In this document: positions 44,195 through 52,731 of the stretch, in pieces | How positions within the stretch are numbered: position 1 is the stretch's first letter | How the letters are laid out: every line of letters starts with the position of its first letter | From: JAAGZL01 sp050291725 | Lineage (GTDB): Bacteria; Pseudomonadota; Gammaproteobacteria; Chromatiales; Chromatiaceae | DNA length: 64,000 bases | Assembly (NCBI GenBank): GCA_050291725.1 | Contig: JBNKKH010000005.1 | Location: 7,835-71,834, forward strand | Direction of reading: 5' to 3' | Translations under genes and position numbers: made by a program | Notes under the pieces: model-generated | Database searches by the model: none | What the model was told of the DNA's origin: nothing | The model's input: the letters and a program-made list of their open reading frames with translations, nothing else

Positions 44195-44461
44195 TTGTTG
44201 ATAAATGTCATGTTAATAGAGTTTGTTGAGTCATGGATGGTTGCTGACTGCAGATCATACATATTATCGGGTTGTATAACATCATGATTATTCTAATGTT
44301 ATTAGTTTTTTAATAAAACGCATTACCAATAATTAGAGTTTGCAATAAGTCCAACCATCGCTCTGGCTGGGTTAAATTAGACAAAATAGGTAAAATTTGA
44401 GACCTAGTTTGAATTTTTTGTCTACAATTGTCAGTGTAGTTAACGACAAGACGCAGTGATT

Positions 44462-44944
44462 ATGAAGTCTGATACCAAAACCACCGAAATGATAGATTTG
44501 GCGAAGTCCTTCTGTCATTTGATAGAAAACGTCGATGAGCTAGACTCTTCCTGGTTGAATCAATTAGCCTGCCTGCTACCGCGTTTGCATGCTGCTATCA
44601 GGGCGCTCAAAAGCAACGATAACGGACCTTATTGCCTGGTTTCGCCTAATCTGGATGAGCGGTTTGAAATATTTTCTCGCCTGCGTGACAGGCTAGGCAC
44701 CAACGACAGCTATTGGATGGAGTTTGATGTGGCATTGGATGGTCAAGCTATGACCGGAAGTCTTGCCGATGATCTGACAGATATCTATTGCGATCTAAAA
44801 TCTGGCCTTAATATCCTTGAAGAGGAGCCAGGGCTGGCCGTAGATAACTGGAGAAGCAGCTTCAAGATTCATTGGGGACAGCATCTGGTGGATGCGTCAC
44901 GTCACCTGTACGAACTAGATACACGTAAGCAGCTCTCTTCCTGA
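44462..44944 (+). CDS. DUF5063 family protein
   Basis: The 160-residue acidic, helical protein matches the DUF5063 type by its pattern: FCHLIENVDELDSSWLNQLACLLPRLHAAI at the N-terminus, DLTDIYCDLKSGL in the middle, and a W-x-x-S-F-x-x-H-W-G-x-H-L motif near the end. No function is known. It could start at a GTG two codons earlier (44456); the ATG at 44462 is preferred on codon choice only, since neither has a strong ribosome site. It diverges from thiD, and is followed after 200 nt by the A-type Fe-S carrier gene. Confidence 0.75.
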   Translation: MKSDTKTTEMIDLAKSFCHLIENVDELDSSWLNQLACLLPRLHAAIRALKSNDNGPYCLVSPNLDERFEIFSRLRDRLGTNDSYWMEFDVALDGQAMTGSLADDLTDIYCDLKSGLNILEEEPGLAVDNWRSSFKIHWGQHLVDASRHLYELDTRKQLSS

Positions 44945-45144
44945 AACGAGTTCCTCGCAAATATTTCTTTGTGATACAGTGAGTTATAGATGGCGCTGTG
45001 GTGAAAAACCTTTTTGTCTGTGTGCTAAAAACTATAGAAAACTTGATTTATAGCTTGAAAGACCATGATAATGAACGTGGTTTTTATGATTTACCGTCAG
45101 TTGTGTAACTGGCTATTAGATAATTTATTTGGAGTGGTAATACT

Positions 45145-45537
45145 ATGTCTGAAACATCAGCCATCAGCTTGTCAGAGAAAGATATAAGCGTAACAGCACC
45201 GGCCCAGGCCAAGATGGCTGAGCTTGTCCAGCAGGTCCAAGAGGATATCAAGGGTATTCGGGTATATGCCGCTCCAGGTGGTTGTAGTGGCCTCAGTTTT
45301 GGCATGACCTTCACTGATCAGATCAATGACAATGACGCCCTGCTAGATTGCGAAGGTTTTAGCGTTATTGTGGATATGGCTACTCTGCAACATATTCGCG
45401 GTGTGGAGATTGACTTTGCGGAACAGGATGGAGCACCTAGTTTTGTATTCAACAACCTGCAACCTGTTTCATCTGAAGGTGGTGGTTGTAGCGGTTGTTC
45501 ATCATCATCATCACAACAGGGTGGCGGCTGCTCCTGA
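45145..45537 (+). CDS. A-type iron-sulfur carrier (IscA/HesB family) with unusual Cys/Ser-rich tail
   Basis: The 130 residues share the IscA-family core: AQAKMAELVQQVQ, then RVYAAPGGCSGLSFGM with the first ligand Cys, and the beta-sheet to FVFNNL. Instead of the usual C-terminal C-G-C-G pair, it ends GGGCSGC, a Ser run, QQGGGCS, so up to three tail Cys are available with different spacing. It could be a cluster carrier with altered ligands. GGAGTGG is near the ATG. A strong terminator follows. A conventional ErpA is encoded at 55337, so the two are not redundant in sequence. Confidence 0.85.
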   Translation: MSETSAISLSEKDISVTAPAQAKMAELVQQVQEDIKGIRVYAAPGGCSGLSFGMTFTDQINDNDALLDCEGFSVIVDMATLQHIRGVEIDFAEQDGAPSFVFNNLQPVSSEGGGCSGCSSSSSQQGGGCS

Positions 45538-45560
45538 TTGGATAGCCAATACTCTAGAAA

Positions 45561-45593
45561 AACCCGCCGAAGTGGTCGAGCGGGTTTTTTTTT
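45561..45593 (+). terminator. Intrinsic terminator of the A-type carrier gene
   Basis: AACCCGC pairs with GCGGGTT around an inner CGA...TCG extension, followed by nine T residues. It begins about 20 nt after the stop codon. Confidence 0.9.
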
Positions 45594-45687
45594 GCGCGAT
45601 ACTTTTTCTCTTACTCCGCTAACATATGGGTGCTAATATCAAACACCTTATGCTTGGAACCCTAAACTAAGTGCTAGTGATTGTTTA

Positions 45688-45822
45688 ATGGAAAAAGCAG
45701 TTTTAATTGTCATAACTTTTCTATTACTCTTTAATGCATGTGGTTTATTCTTACATTTATTTGAAATACTAAGAGAGTTGCTAGGAAAGCTTTCGTTGGT
45801 CGGGATTTATGGAATATTCTAG
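45688..45822 (+). CDS. Possible small lipoprotein-like or membrane peptide (44 residues)
   Basis: An ATG at 45688 opens a 44-codon frame. The product starts MEKAVLIVITFLLLFNAC, which has a charged start, a hydrophobic core and a lipobox-like FNAC, and continues GLFLHLFEILRELLGK. The end overlaps the start of the next gene by 14 nt, so it could act as a coupled upstream reading frame. No strong ribosome site is seen. It may be real or may be chance; the lipobox and overlap are the arguments for it. Confidence 0.35.
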   Translation: MEKAVLIVITFLLLFNACGLFLHLFEILRELLGKLSLVGIYGIF

Positions 45823-47527
45823 AAGTGCAAAACGAATTTATCTGTTTATGGCGGCGCTGCTTTTTGCTACGTCTGTTTCTGCTGCAGCTTATTTAGAGAC
45901 GGTAAATGAGAAAGCCCTGTTTCAGTTACAACCATATAAGAAAGTGATGCAGGCAACTTATGCAGATACTCATTTCACCAGTGCGTCCCTAATTAACCTA
46001 AACTCCAATATCAATATTTGGTACGTCCTGAGCTTAACTAATAAGCGCAATAAGAGGGTGAACTATAATATTCTTGCTGTAGATGGCAATCTTATGTTGC
46101 GTCTCGATGCAAACTCCCCAGAGCTGTTAATAGGGCCCCCAGAGAATACCTATAGATGTAGTATTGAAGATGAGATAACAAGTAAGTACATAAAAAGAAG
46201 AAGAGAAAAATTTAGTTATCTCACTGCCTGTAACAATCTGCTATTTGTTGTTATCAAACAGGATGGTTTTCGTTCCATGGTTGAAAGGGGGGCAGAGATT
46301 CTGCGCTGGCTCGGTGGTGATGCGGGTGAGGGTATTATCACTGGGGTAAAAAGTACTCTGTTTAAAGACAAATATCTAATACAGGGTAAAACCGGTGTAC
46401 AGGCAGAAAGCAGTCGAACAGAGGATGGAGATGCTGTTTTGCCTAGGGCGGCAGTAGGGGAAAGATATCTATACTCAACGCTTCCTGCTTATAGCATGGG
46501 TTTGAAAATAGAAGGTTCAGAAAAAAGATTGTTGGCAGGCCAATGGTATCCCCTAGAGAATTTCCCGAAGATTTATTCCAGTTTAATAATGCCTGGCATG
46601 GTGTCACGGGATATCCAATCTTCCCATAGAGATAGGGTAAACAGGTTGGACGGGATAGAGAATAATGCCCTGGTCTATTCGATGGCTATCAGTCTGGGGA
46701 AGTATAGTTTGGGCTGGGGACATGGCACTGATCATCCCGGGGTAGGCTGGTCACCCAGAGCTAGACTGGTAAAAAGAGATAATCCATATGGTCCGGATGG
46801 CTTCAACAGCATGGCTCCGCTTATTCCTCTGGGACATGTGCCTCCTATGTATTGGTCAAATACTGTCGGCACCTTCTCTGGAGGTTTCCAGAATAGGCAT
46901 GGCGCTTTTCGCAGAGGTGAGCTGGCAAAGACCGGTAATGGGCATCACTATGGATTTATGCAGGATGGTGTGATGCTGGTTTCCCCTAGCGAGGATCTTG
47001 CTACGGTCATCATCTACTGGGATGGCAAAGTAGAGCTGAAGAGATGGACGGCACAGGATAATAAAAAACTATACCTGATGCGGCATATTCGCCAGAACGG
47101 AGTTCCCCTGATTCATCGGGATGAAAATGGAAAAGGTATACCAGGAGAGCTAGTTAGGCATTGGGGTGCAGGCAATTGGTCTGGGACCGCCGAGAAACAA
47201 CTGCGAGCCCCAAGAGGCGGCGCCTGTCTTATTGAAACTTCCAAAGATAATTATTTGGTGTACGCATATTTTTCTGGTGCAACACCCAGCGGCATGGCTC
47301 GGGTTTTTCAAGCCTATGGCTGTAGCTTCGCACTGCATCTGGATATGAATAGCCCTGGACAGGCCTATGCCAGCCTGTTCTCTCCCAAAGAGGAAAATGG
47401 TGGGTTACTGGATATAGAGTTGCTGATGACAGATATGCATGCCTATATGGGGGGCAACAAAAAATCTCCCAGATATTTCATTAAGCCCGACTACAAGGAC
47501 TTTTTCTATATTATGGAAAAGGAGTAG
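45809..47527 (+). CDS. Secreted protein with phosphodiester-glycosidase-like C-terminus
   Basis: The 572 residues begin with a signal peptide (RIYLFMAALLFATSVSAAA). The N-terminal half is unrecognised. From about residue 385, SEDLATVIIYWDGKVELKRW, IRQNGVPLI, RGGACLIETS, LVYAYFS and YGCSFALHLDMNS follow in an order that resembles the NAGPA/phosphodiester-glycosidase domain, where the last motif is the usual G-x-x-x-A-L-N-L-D-G-G-x-S. Here GG is replaced by MN, so activity is uncertain. The protein is probably periplasmic. It heads a run of co-directional exported proteins. The family assignment is an inference from motif order. Confidence 0.65.
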   Translation: MEYSRSAKRIYLFMAALLFATSVSAAAYLETVNEKALFQLQPYKKVMQATYADTHFTSASLINLNSNINIWYVLSLTNKRNKRVNYNILAVDGNLMLRLDANSPELLIGPPENTYRCSIEDEITSKYIKRRREKFSYLTACNNLLFVVIKQDGFRSMVERGAEILRWLGGDAGEGIITGVKSTLFKDKYLIQGKTGVQAESSRTEDGDAVLPRAAVGERYLYSTLPAYSMGLKIEGSEKRLLAGQWYPLENFPKIYSSLIMPGMVSRDIQSSHRDRVNRLDGIENNALVYSMAISLGKYSLGWGHGTDHPGVGWSPRARLVKRDNPYGPDGFNSMAPLIPLGHVPPMYWSNTVGTFSGGFQNRHGAFRRGELAKTGNGHHYGFMQDGVMLVSPSEDLATVIIYWDGKVELKRWTAQDNKKLYLMRHIRQNGVPLIHRDENGKGIPGELVRHWGAGNWSGTAEKQLRAPRGGACLIETSKDNYLVYAYFSGATPSGMARVFQAYGCSFALHLDMNSPGQAYASLFSPKEENGGLLDIELLMTDMHAYMGGNKKSPRYFIKPDYKDFFYIMEKE

Positions 47528-47563
47528 TTGGACGAAGCATAATTTGAACTCGAGGGAGTTGAG

Positions 47564-48646
47564 ATGAGAGCCTATTACCCGTTTGTTGCAATATTGATTC
47601 TAGCCTGTGGCGTAACAACTGCCTTTGGTGCCGAGAGCCAAGAGTTTGCCGATAAGGTTATTCGAGAACATGGGATTGCTGGTCCCCAGGCAGATAGGTT
47701 GCGTAGGCTGTTGACCAAAAGTTATGGCCTAACCAGGAATATCGGAACTGAGGATGAGACAGCTTTCCGTGGCCCCAACAACTCTTATCATCCGGTTACC
47801 CGCGCCCAGTGCCGAACCAAGGTGTTAGAGGGGGGTATCATTAAACAGAATAAGCAGTATGAGAAGGTTTGTGGTGCTAAATGGATGGCTCCTATCCCTG
47901 ATGCTGCAGGGAATACAACTGTTTGTATAGATCAGTTCGAGTTTCCGAATATCCCTTGTGAGTACCCGGTGGTCTGGGTGCCATCAAATACCGCACACCA
48001 GATATGTCAGAGTATGGGCAAAAGGGTCTGTAACTCCCATGAATGGGAGGGGGGGTGCGCTGGAGAGCTTGAGTCTCTAGCAAGTTATAGATTTGATCTT
48101 GGCAACGAACATGCCAGAAGAAAAGCAATCAACGCTAATAGGGAGAAGGTGTGGGCCTTCCAATTCCAGCCCGATTTTGCAGAGCGCACTGATACCAGGG
48201 TGTTGTGCGGGGTTTACAGTTCCAAAGATGACGATGTGTTGCCCGAGGCCAAGGCTAATATAAAGGGCTCATCCATTGCCGGCATATCTAAAGGCTGTGC
48301 GCCCAGCAGATCGGCCTATCGTACCTGCGGCACTAACACCTGGCCGGCAGGCTATAAATACCGCTGCAGGAGCAGCCTGGATGTCTATGATATGCATGGC
48401 AATGTGGCCGAGGTGGTGAATCTGCCATCCCACAAGGGGAATATTGCCAAAGGTAGTGTCACTGGATTTACCGAGAGGAAAGGCTCATTTTTTGTAGATC
48501 GCTCTACCATTAAGCGCAGAGGCGTGCCTAAATATCCAGATGATTGCCGGGTGCGGCAACCTTATGAGCACTCAAAGGAAATAAGGCGGGATACAGCCCA
48601 CTCATTTTATCAAGAAGGATTTCGCTGCTGTAAGGATATTCCCTAA
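47564..48646 (+). CDS. Secreted FGE/SUMF1-fold protein
   Basis: The 360-residue product has a signal peptide (RAYYPFVAILILACGVTTAFGA) and, from about residue 110, a C-type-lectin-like sulfatase-modifying-factor fold: CIDQFEFPNIPCEYPVVWV, ICQSMGKRVCNSHEWEGGCA, DVYDMHGNVAEVV and EGFRCC. It is cysteine-rich, suiting an oxidising compartment. The true FGE active-site cysteine pair is not evident, so it may be a binding or structural homologue rather than a formylglycine-generating enzyme. GAGGGAGTTGAG lies just before the ATG. It follows the preceding secreted-protein gene by 36 nt. Confidence 0.75.
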   Translation: MRAYYPFVAILILACGVTTAFGAESQEFADKVIREHGIAGPQADRLRRLLTKSYGLTRNIGTEDETAFRGPNNSYHPVTRAQCRTKVLEGGIIKQNKQYEKVCGAKWMAPIPDAAGNTTVCIDQFEFPNIPCEYPVVWVPSNTAHQICQSMGKRVCNSHEWEGGCAGELESLASYRFDLGNEHARRKAINANREKVWAFQFQPDFAERTDTRVLCGVYSSKDDDVLPEAKANIKGSSIAGISKGCAPSRSAYRTCGTNTWPAGYKYRCRSSLDVYDMHGNVAEVVNLPSHKGNIAKGSVTGFTERKGSFFVDRSTIKRRGVPKYPDDCRVRQPYEHSKEIRRDTAHSFYQEGFRCCKDIP

Positions 48647-48759
48647 TATCAATGAGTTATTGATGAAACCTCTAAGTTGTAGTATCATCACGGCTTTCGT
48701 GGTACGGCTGTTGCTTATTCTTTTGACAATATTCTAGTCAAATTCACAAGGTGAATAAG

Positions 48760-49974
48760 ATGTATCAATCCAGAATTTATAGCCGTATATCCCTAGCTCG
48801 CCACATATCCCTGTCTGTGCTTATTTTGCTTGCGTTAACTGCATGCAATAAGACTGTTGGCCCCAAAATAGATAAGTATGCTGTGCCGGTAAAGGTTGTA
48901 AACTCTAAGGCAATGGCTAAAGTAGAGCGGAAAAATTCTTCCGCCACTAAGGTCAGACGGGCAAAGTCTGCCGTCAATATTGCTAAGTCTAGTAAGCTGG
49001 CCAAATCAATTAACTCAACCAAGCACGCGCAGATTGTGCCGACTGCAGTGGCGCCCACTCCCTGCAATATGGGTGATCCTGGATATGGCATCTATTACCC
49101 CTGGGTTAAGAATCTGGAGGTGGGGCGCATGCTGATGCCAAAACGGGGAGCGCTTACGCTAGATAACGGCTTCGATGTGATGATCCACTTTCATGGCGGC
49201 AATGCTGTACGCAAAATGATCGCCGATACGGCCCGCGGTATTTTTGTTGTGGGCATAGATTTAGGTGCCGGGTCCAGTGCTTATGGCAGGCCTTTTTCCG
49301 ACCCTGAACTGTTTCAGAACTTGTTGGATGATATTGAAAAGAGCGTAGCTGAATATACCAACAATCCCTCCGCCCATATCCGTAACTTAGGACTAACGGG
49401 TTGGAGTGCTGGGTATGGAGCTATTCGCGCCATCCTAAGACAGAGTGCTGGTAAACGTGTCGATGCTGTAGTTCTGCTTGATGGTTTGCACTCCAATTAT
49501 GATGAGAGCAATCCGCTAGGTTTGCGCGACAGTCAGCTTAGCCCATTTGTGCGGTTTGCCCAGGGGGCGGTTAGTGGTGGTAAATATATGTTTGTGAGCC
49601 ACTCCAGCATCGTACCTCCCGGGTATGCTTCTACTACGGAGACAGCACACTATCTGGCCACGAAGCTGGGCATTAAAGTTCACAGATCCGCGGCCAAGGA
49701 CAGCCCGCTGTTGTCGCGTTATGAGCAGGCTAAAAGCGGTGGCTTTCTGATGCGTGGCTATTATGGGGAAGGTAAGGATGATCACTGTGCTCAGATAGCT
49801 CTAATTACCGATGCCGTGTCTGCCATGGAACAGCGTTGGCAAACCCCAAAGGCAGAAGGAGAGCGTTATTCCAGACCTAAGCCTGCTGTTGCCGATAAGT
49901 TGACGCCTAAGCCTATAATAAATCTTGGGCAGCAACCGGAACAGCTGAAGAGCTCAGCTTTAAACCGAGGCTAA
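48760..49974 (+). CDS. Lipoprotein with alpha/beta-hydrolase fold
   Basis: The 404-residue product has a lipobox, LLALTAC (Cys about 29), a Lys/Ser-rich linker, and from about residue 105 an alpha/beta-hydrolase-like domain: IHFHGGNAV for the oxyanion hole, LTGWSAGYGA with the nucleophile Ser in G-x-S-x-G, LLDGLHSNYD with a possible acidic residue, and DDHCAQIAL with a possible catalytic His. The ATG at 48760 is preferred because AAGGTG lies 7 nt before it; a GTG nine nucleotides earlier overlaps that site. The substrate is unknown. The next gene, gtrA-like, begins 11 nt after the stop. Confidence 0.75.
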   Translation: MYQSRIYSRISLARHISLSVLILLALTACNKTVGPKIDKYAVPVKVVNSKAMAKVERKNSSATKVRRAKSAVNIAKSSKLAKSINSTKHAQIVPTAVAPTPCNMGDPGYGIYYPWVKNLEVGRMLMPKRGALTLDNGFDVMIHFHGGNAVRKMIADTARGIFVVGIDLGAGSSAYGRPFSDPELFQNLLDDIEKSVAEYTNNPSAHIRNLGLTGWSAGYGAIRAILRQSAGKRVDAVVLLDGLHSNYDESNPLGLRDSQLSPFVRFAQGAVSGGKYMFVSHSSIVPPGYASTTETAHYLATKLGIKVHRSAAKDSPLLSRYEQAKSGGFLMRGYYGEGKDDHCAQIALITDAVSAMEQRWQTPKAEGERYSRPKPAVADKLTPKPIINLGQQPEQLKSSALNRG

Positions 49975-49984
49975 GCCTCCAGGC

Positions 49985-50365
49985 ATGAGGCTAGAGTTTC
50001 TGCGTTTCGGCCTAGTAGGTGTAATCAACACCCTTATTGATTTTGTTGTATTCGTTCTACTATACCGGCTGACTGATATCGATCCGCTACTGTGCAACGG
50101 CATTGCCTTTCTAGTCGCAGTAACCAACAGCTACCTGCTGAATCACTCCTGGACTTTTCGTGGTTCAGGCAGCACCCTATCGTTTAGAGCATATATACGT
50201 TTTGTGATGTTCAATGCTGGCGGGCTATTAATTGGCAGTCTGGCTATTTTGCTGCTGGGAGAGTTTATGCCGTTAGAATTTGCCAAGCTTATAGCTGCAG
50301 GACTCACCTTGATTTGGAACTACACCTGTTCAAAAATGTTTATATTTAACACGGAAAAAACATGA
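49985..50365 (+). CDS. GtrA family membrane protein
   Basis: The 126 residues make about four membrane helices and match GtrA: FLRFGLVGVINTLIDFVVF at the start, FLVAVTNSYLLNHSWTFRG with the family W-T-F, and FAKLIAAGLTLIWNYTCSKMFIF. GtrA proteins are thought to flip bactoprenyl-linked glucose across the inner membrane. The stop overlaps the next ATG (ATGA), so it is translated with the GtrB-type transferase. It lies 11 nt after the lipoprotein hydrolase gene. Confidence 0.9.
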   Translation: MRLEFLRFGLVGVINTLIDFVVFVLLYRLTDIDPLLCNGIAFLVAVTNSYLLNHSWTFRGSGSTLSFRAYIRFVMFNAGGLLIGSLAILLLGEFMPLEFAKLIAAGLTLIWNYTCSKMFIFNTEKT

Positions 50366-51402
50366 CCAAGAAGCTCTCTCTATTAGTTCCAGTATATGAC
50401 GAGGCAGATGTCATCGACAGTTTCTTTGCGCGAGTACAACCTATCCTGGAAGGGCTGGATCTGGAGTGGGAAGTTGTCTGTGTCAATGACGGTAGTAGGG
50501 ATGGCACTCTGGATCTGTTGTGGCAATGGCACGAGAAGGATGAGCGGATTAAGGTGGTAAATCTGTCGCGCAACTTCGGGAAAGAGCGGGCGCTTGTTGC
50601 CGGATTGGATCTGGCCACAGGTGATGCGGTTATCCCCATTGATGTGGATTTGCAAGATCCACCGGAGTTAATTCCTCGCATGGTGGAGTTGTGGGAGCAG
50701 GGCTTTGATGTGGTTAATGCCGTTAGGTCTTCACGTAAAGATGACTCCGTAGTTAAGCGTACCACTGCTGGATTGTTCTATCGCATCTTTAACTATCTAT
50801 CCAATTTTGATTTTCCCAGCAATGCGGGGGATTTTCGTCTGTTATCACGCCGGGTGTGTGATGTACTGCGTTCAATGCGCGAGACCCATCGTTTTCTTAA
50901 GGGGCTGTCCGCATGGGTGGGGTTACCCACTACAACCATATATTTTGAACGCAAAGCACGCAGTGCTGGATCGACTAAATGGAACTACTGGCGGCTCTGG
51001 AACTACGCTCTGGAAGGGATCGTCTCCTTTAGTACAGTTCCGTTGAAGATGGCCTCTTATTTGGGGTTGATAACGGCCAGTATGAGTTTTTTCTATGCTG
51101 CTTTTCTAGTAGTTAGAACCTTGATGTTTGGCGATCCGGTTCATGGCTACCCTTCAATGATGGTTGCCATCCTGTTTATAGGTGGAGTGCAGCTTATCTT
51201 TATTGGGGTTATAGGGGAGTATATTGCTCGCATACATGATGAAGTGAAAGGCAGGCCTATTTATGTCATTGATACTGTGCGTGGGTTTGATGAGTTGGAT
51301 ATGCAGAGGTTGGCAAACATCCCGGCATGCGCACGAGCTCCGAACGGGATTGTCGGTGCTAAAACAGTTGTCCAGAGCAGCGCTGGGCCTGAACAGTCGT
51401 AA
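50362..51402 (+). CDS. GtrB-type polyprenyl-phosphate glycosyltransferase (GT2)
   Basis: The 346-residue protein has a GT2 domain: LLVPVYDEADVIDSFF, VCVNDGSRDGTLDLL, NFGKERALVAGLD, and IDVDLQDPPELIPRM with the metal-binding D-x-D, followed by SAGSTKWNYWRLWNYALEG and two C-terminal membrane helices (to about residue 295). This is the GtrB/dolichol-phosphate mannosyltransferase layout, transferring a sugar to undecaprenyl phosphate at the cytoplasmic face. It overlaps gtrA by 4 nt. No serotype-specific GtrC-like partner is seen, so the acceptor is unknown. Confidence 0.92.
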   Translation: MTKKLSLLVPVYDEADVIDSFFARVQPILEGLDLEWEVVCVNDGSRDGTLDLLWQWHEKDERIKVVNLSRNFGKERALVAGLDLATGDAVIPIDVDLQDPPELIPRMVELWEQGFDVVNAVRSSRKDDSVVKRTTAGLFYRIFNYLSNFDFPSNAGDFRLLSRRVCDVLRSMRETHRFLKGLSAWVGLPTTTIYFERKARSAGSTKWNYWRLWNYALEGIVSFSTVPLKMASYLGLITASMSFFYAAFLVVRTLMFGDPVHGYPSMMVAILFIGGVQLIFIGVIGEYIARIHDEVKGRPIYVIDTVRGFDELDMQRLANIPACARAPNGIVGAKTVVQSSAGPEQS

Positions 51403-51822
51403 TCAAAATGGCTTGAGGCTAGCCAGTAGTACTATGGCGACCAGTATCAGCACTGGTCCTTCATTAAACCATCGATACCATTTATCACTATGTTGATTAA
51501 TATCCGCAGCAAAATCCCGCACTAGTTTGCCACAATATAATTGATAGGCTACCAGCAGGGCGATTAGTACGAGCTTAATCTGTAGCCAATGACTATTGCC
51601 ATAAGCCTCCCAAGCGTAGTCGTAAAGCATCCAAAACCCGAAAAACAGAGTGAGGATCATCCAGGGAAGGGTGAAGTAGTAGAGTTTGCGCTCCATAATT
51701 TTAAAACGCTCATTCCCTGCCTCATCATCTGTCATAGCGTGATAGACAAATAGCCTGGGTAGATAGAACATTCCTGCAAACCAGGTCACCATAAAAATCA
51801 AATGCCAGGCCTTAAGCCACAT
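51403..51822 (-). CDS. hemJ: Protoporphyrinogen oxidase HemJ
   Basis: HemJ oxidises protoporphyrinogen IX to protoporphyrin IX late in heme synthesis and is an inner-membrane protein. The 139 residues have four membrane segments and the conserved MWLKAWHLIFMVTWFAGMFYLPRLFVYH start (His near 7 and 28), YYFTLPWMILTLFFG, LQIKLVLIALLVAYH-type helix and RWFNEGPVLILV. It is convergent with the GtrB gene with zero gap. Confidence 0.95.
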   Translation of the reverse strand: MWLKAWHLIFMVTWFAGMFYLPRLFVYHAMTDDEAGNERFKIMERKLYYFTLPWMILTLFFGFWMLYDYAWEAYGNSHWLQIKLVLIALLVAYQLYCGKLVRDFAADINQHSDKWYRWFNEGPVLILVAIVLLASLKPF

Positions 51823-51876
51823 CTTATATTTCCTTACTAATTAATTTTCGTTATAGGTCGGGTTTGGTATGGATAG

Positions 51877-52575
51877 TTAGCTTTTAGAAGTCTCATTGGC
51901 ATCGTGGTAGAGAGAGTGCAAAAGCTCTTCACGCTTACTGCCTGACTCTTCCTCTTGAGAGGTATCTGTTTTCGCTTTGCCGCGAAAGAACTCACCTATG
52001 GCCCTGAATATACGTTTTAGCGCACGCCAGATTTTAGGCATCAGCCAGGCAACCAGTAGGATGAAACAGATAAGAGCTAGCATAAACAGCCATGGATGTT
52101 GCAGTGAAGCCCACAGGCCTCCAACTACAACCACATCTTCGGTTACCGAGGCTGTCCAGTTAGTAAAAGGTTCAGGAGAGGTATTTATCAGTGCGCGGGT
52201 GCCAGCTTTTGTTAGATGGCTGGTTGCAGATAGGCCGCCACCTAAGATTAGACCAATAAGCTCTGCCGCTGGACCCATATCCAATCCTTGGGCCATGCTG
52301 GCAGCTAAAAGCGCCCCAGCCGGAATGCGGATGAATGTGTGCAGGGCGTCCCATCCGGTATCAACCCCCGGTATTTTGTCTGCAAAAAACTCAACGCAGT
52401 ACATAACTCCAGCAGCAGCCATTACTCCTGGATTGGTCAGGATCTCCAGGTTCGGCGGTAGCTCCACACTTCCGGTGCTGCCCATGTAGCCAAGAACCAG
52501 GATTGCGGCATACAGATTGATGCCGGCGGCCCAGGCTACACCCAAGGTCAGGGATATTGCTTGAATTGTTTCCAT
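51877..52575 (-). CDS. DUF4126 domain membrane protein
   Basis: The 232-residue protein shows LGVAWAAGINLYAAILVLG at the N-terminus, the central VEFFADKIPGVDTGWDALHTFIRIPAGALLAA stretch (key residues F-A-D-K-x-P, D-x-x-W-D) and several helices, then a basic and acidic tail. These features match DUF4126, whose function is unknown. The ATG at 52573-52575 has AAGGG upstream; the frame extends further but starts in non-homologous sequence. It is transcribed away from argC. Confidence 0.85.
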   Translation of the reverse strand: METIQAISLTLGVAWAAGINLYAAILVLGYMGSTGSVELPPNLEILTNPGVMAAAGVMYCVEFFADKIPGVDTGWDALHTFIRIPAGALLAASMAQGLDMGPAAELIGLILGGGLSATSHLTKAGTRALINTSPEPFTNWTASVTEDVVVVGGLWASLQHPWLFMLALICFILLVAWLMPKIWRALKRIFRAIGEFFRGKAKTDTSQEEESGSKREELLHSLYHDANETSKS

Positions 52576-52677
52576 GATTATTGACCCTTTGCGCTGTAAA
52601 TTACCAGCTATTGTACAACAATGGACAGCGGAATATGCCTCGGGTTTCATCCAATACCACGTCTAGGGTGTGTCTAT

Positions 52678-52706
52678 TTGACTTGATTCTGTGGTGGGAA
52701 TATATT
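52678..52706 (+). promoter_or_regulatory. Predicted sigma-70 promoter upstream of argC
   Basis: TTGACT (52678-52683) and TATATT (52701-52706) are separated by exactly 17 nt. Transcription would start near 52713, leaving a leader of about 105 nt that contains the hairpin at 52732-52749. Confidence 0.65.
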
Positions 52707-52731
52707 CGTTTGGATAGGGAGTTTCTTTCAG

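Noticed and set aside
44195..44461. Possible TPP riboswitch upstream of thiD
   Set aside because: The conserved CTGAGA and ACCTGATCTGGATAATGCCAG-like elements are absent on the minus strand.
52698..52707. GAATATATTC palindrome overlapping the argC -10, considered as an ArgR box
   Set aside because: The spacing between GAAT and ATTC is two nucleotides instead of four, and no second box is present.
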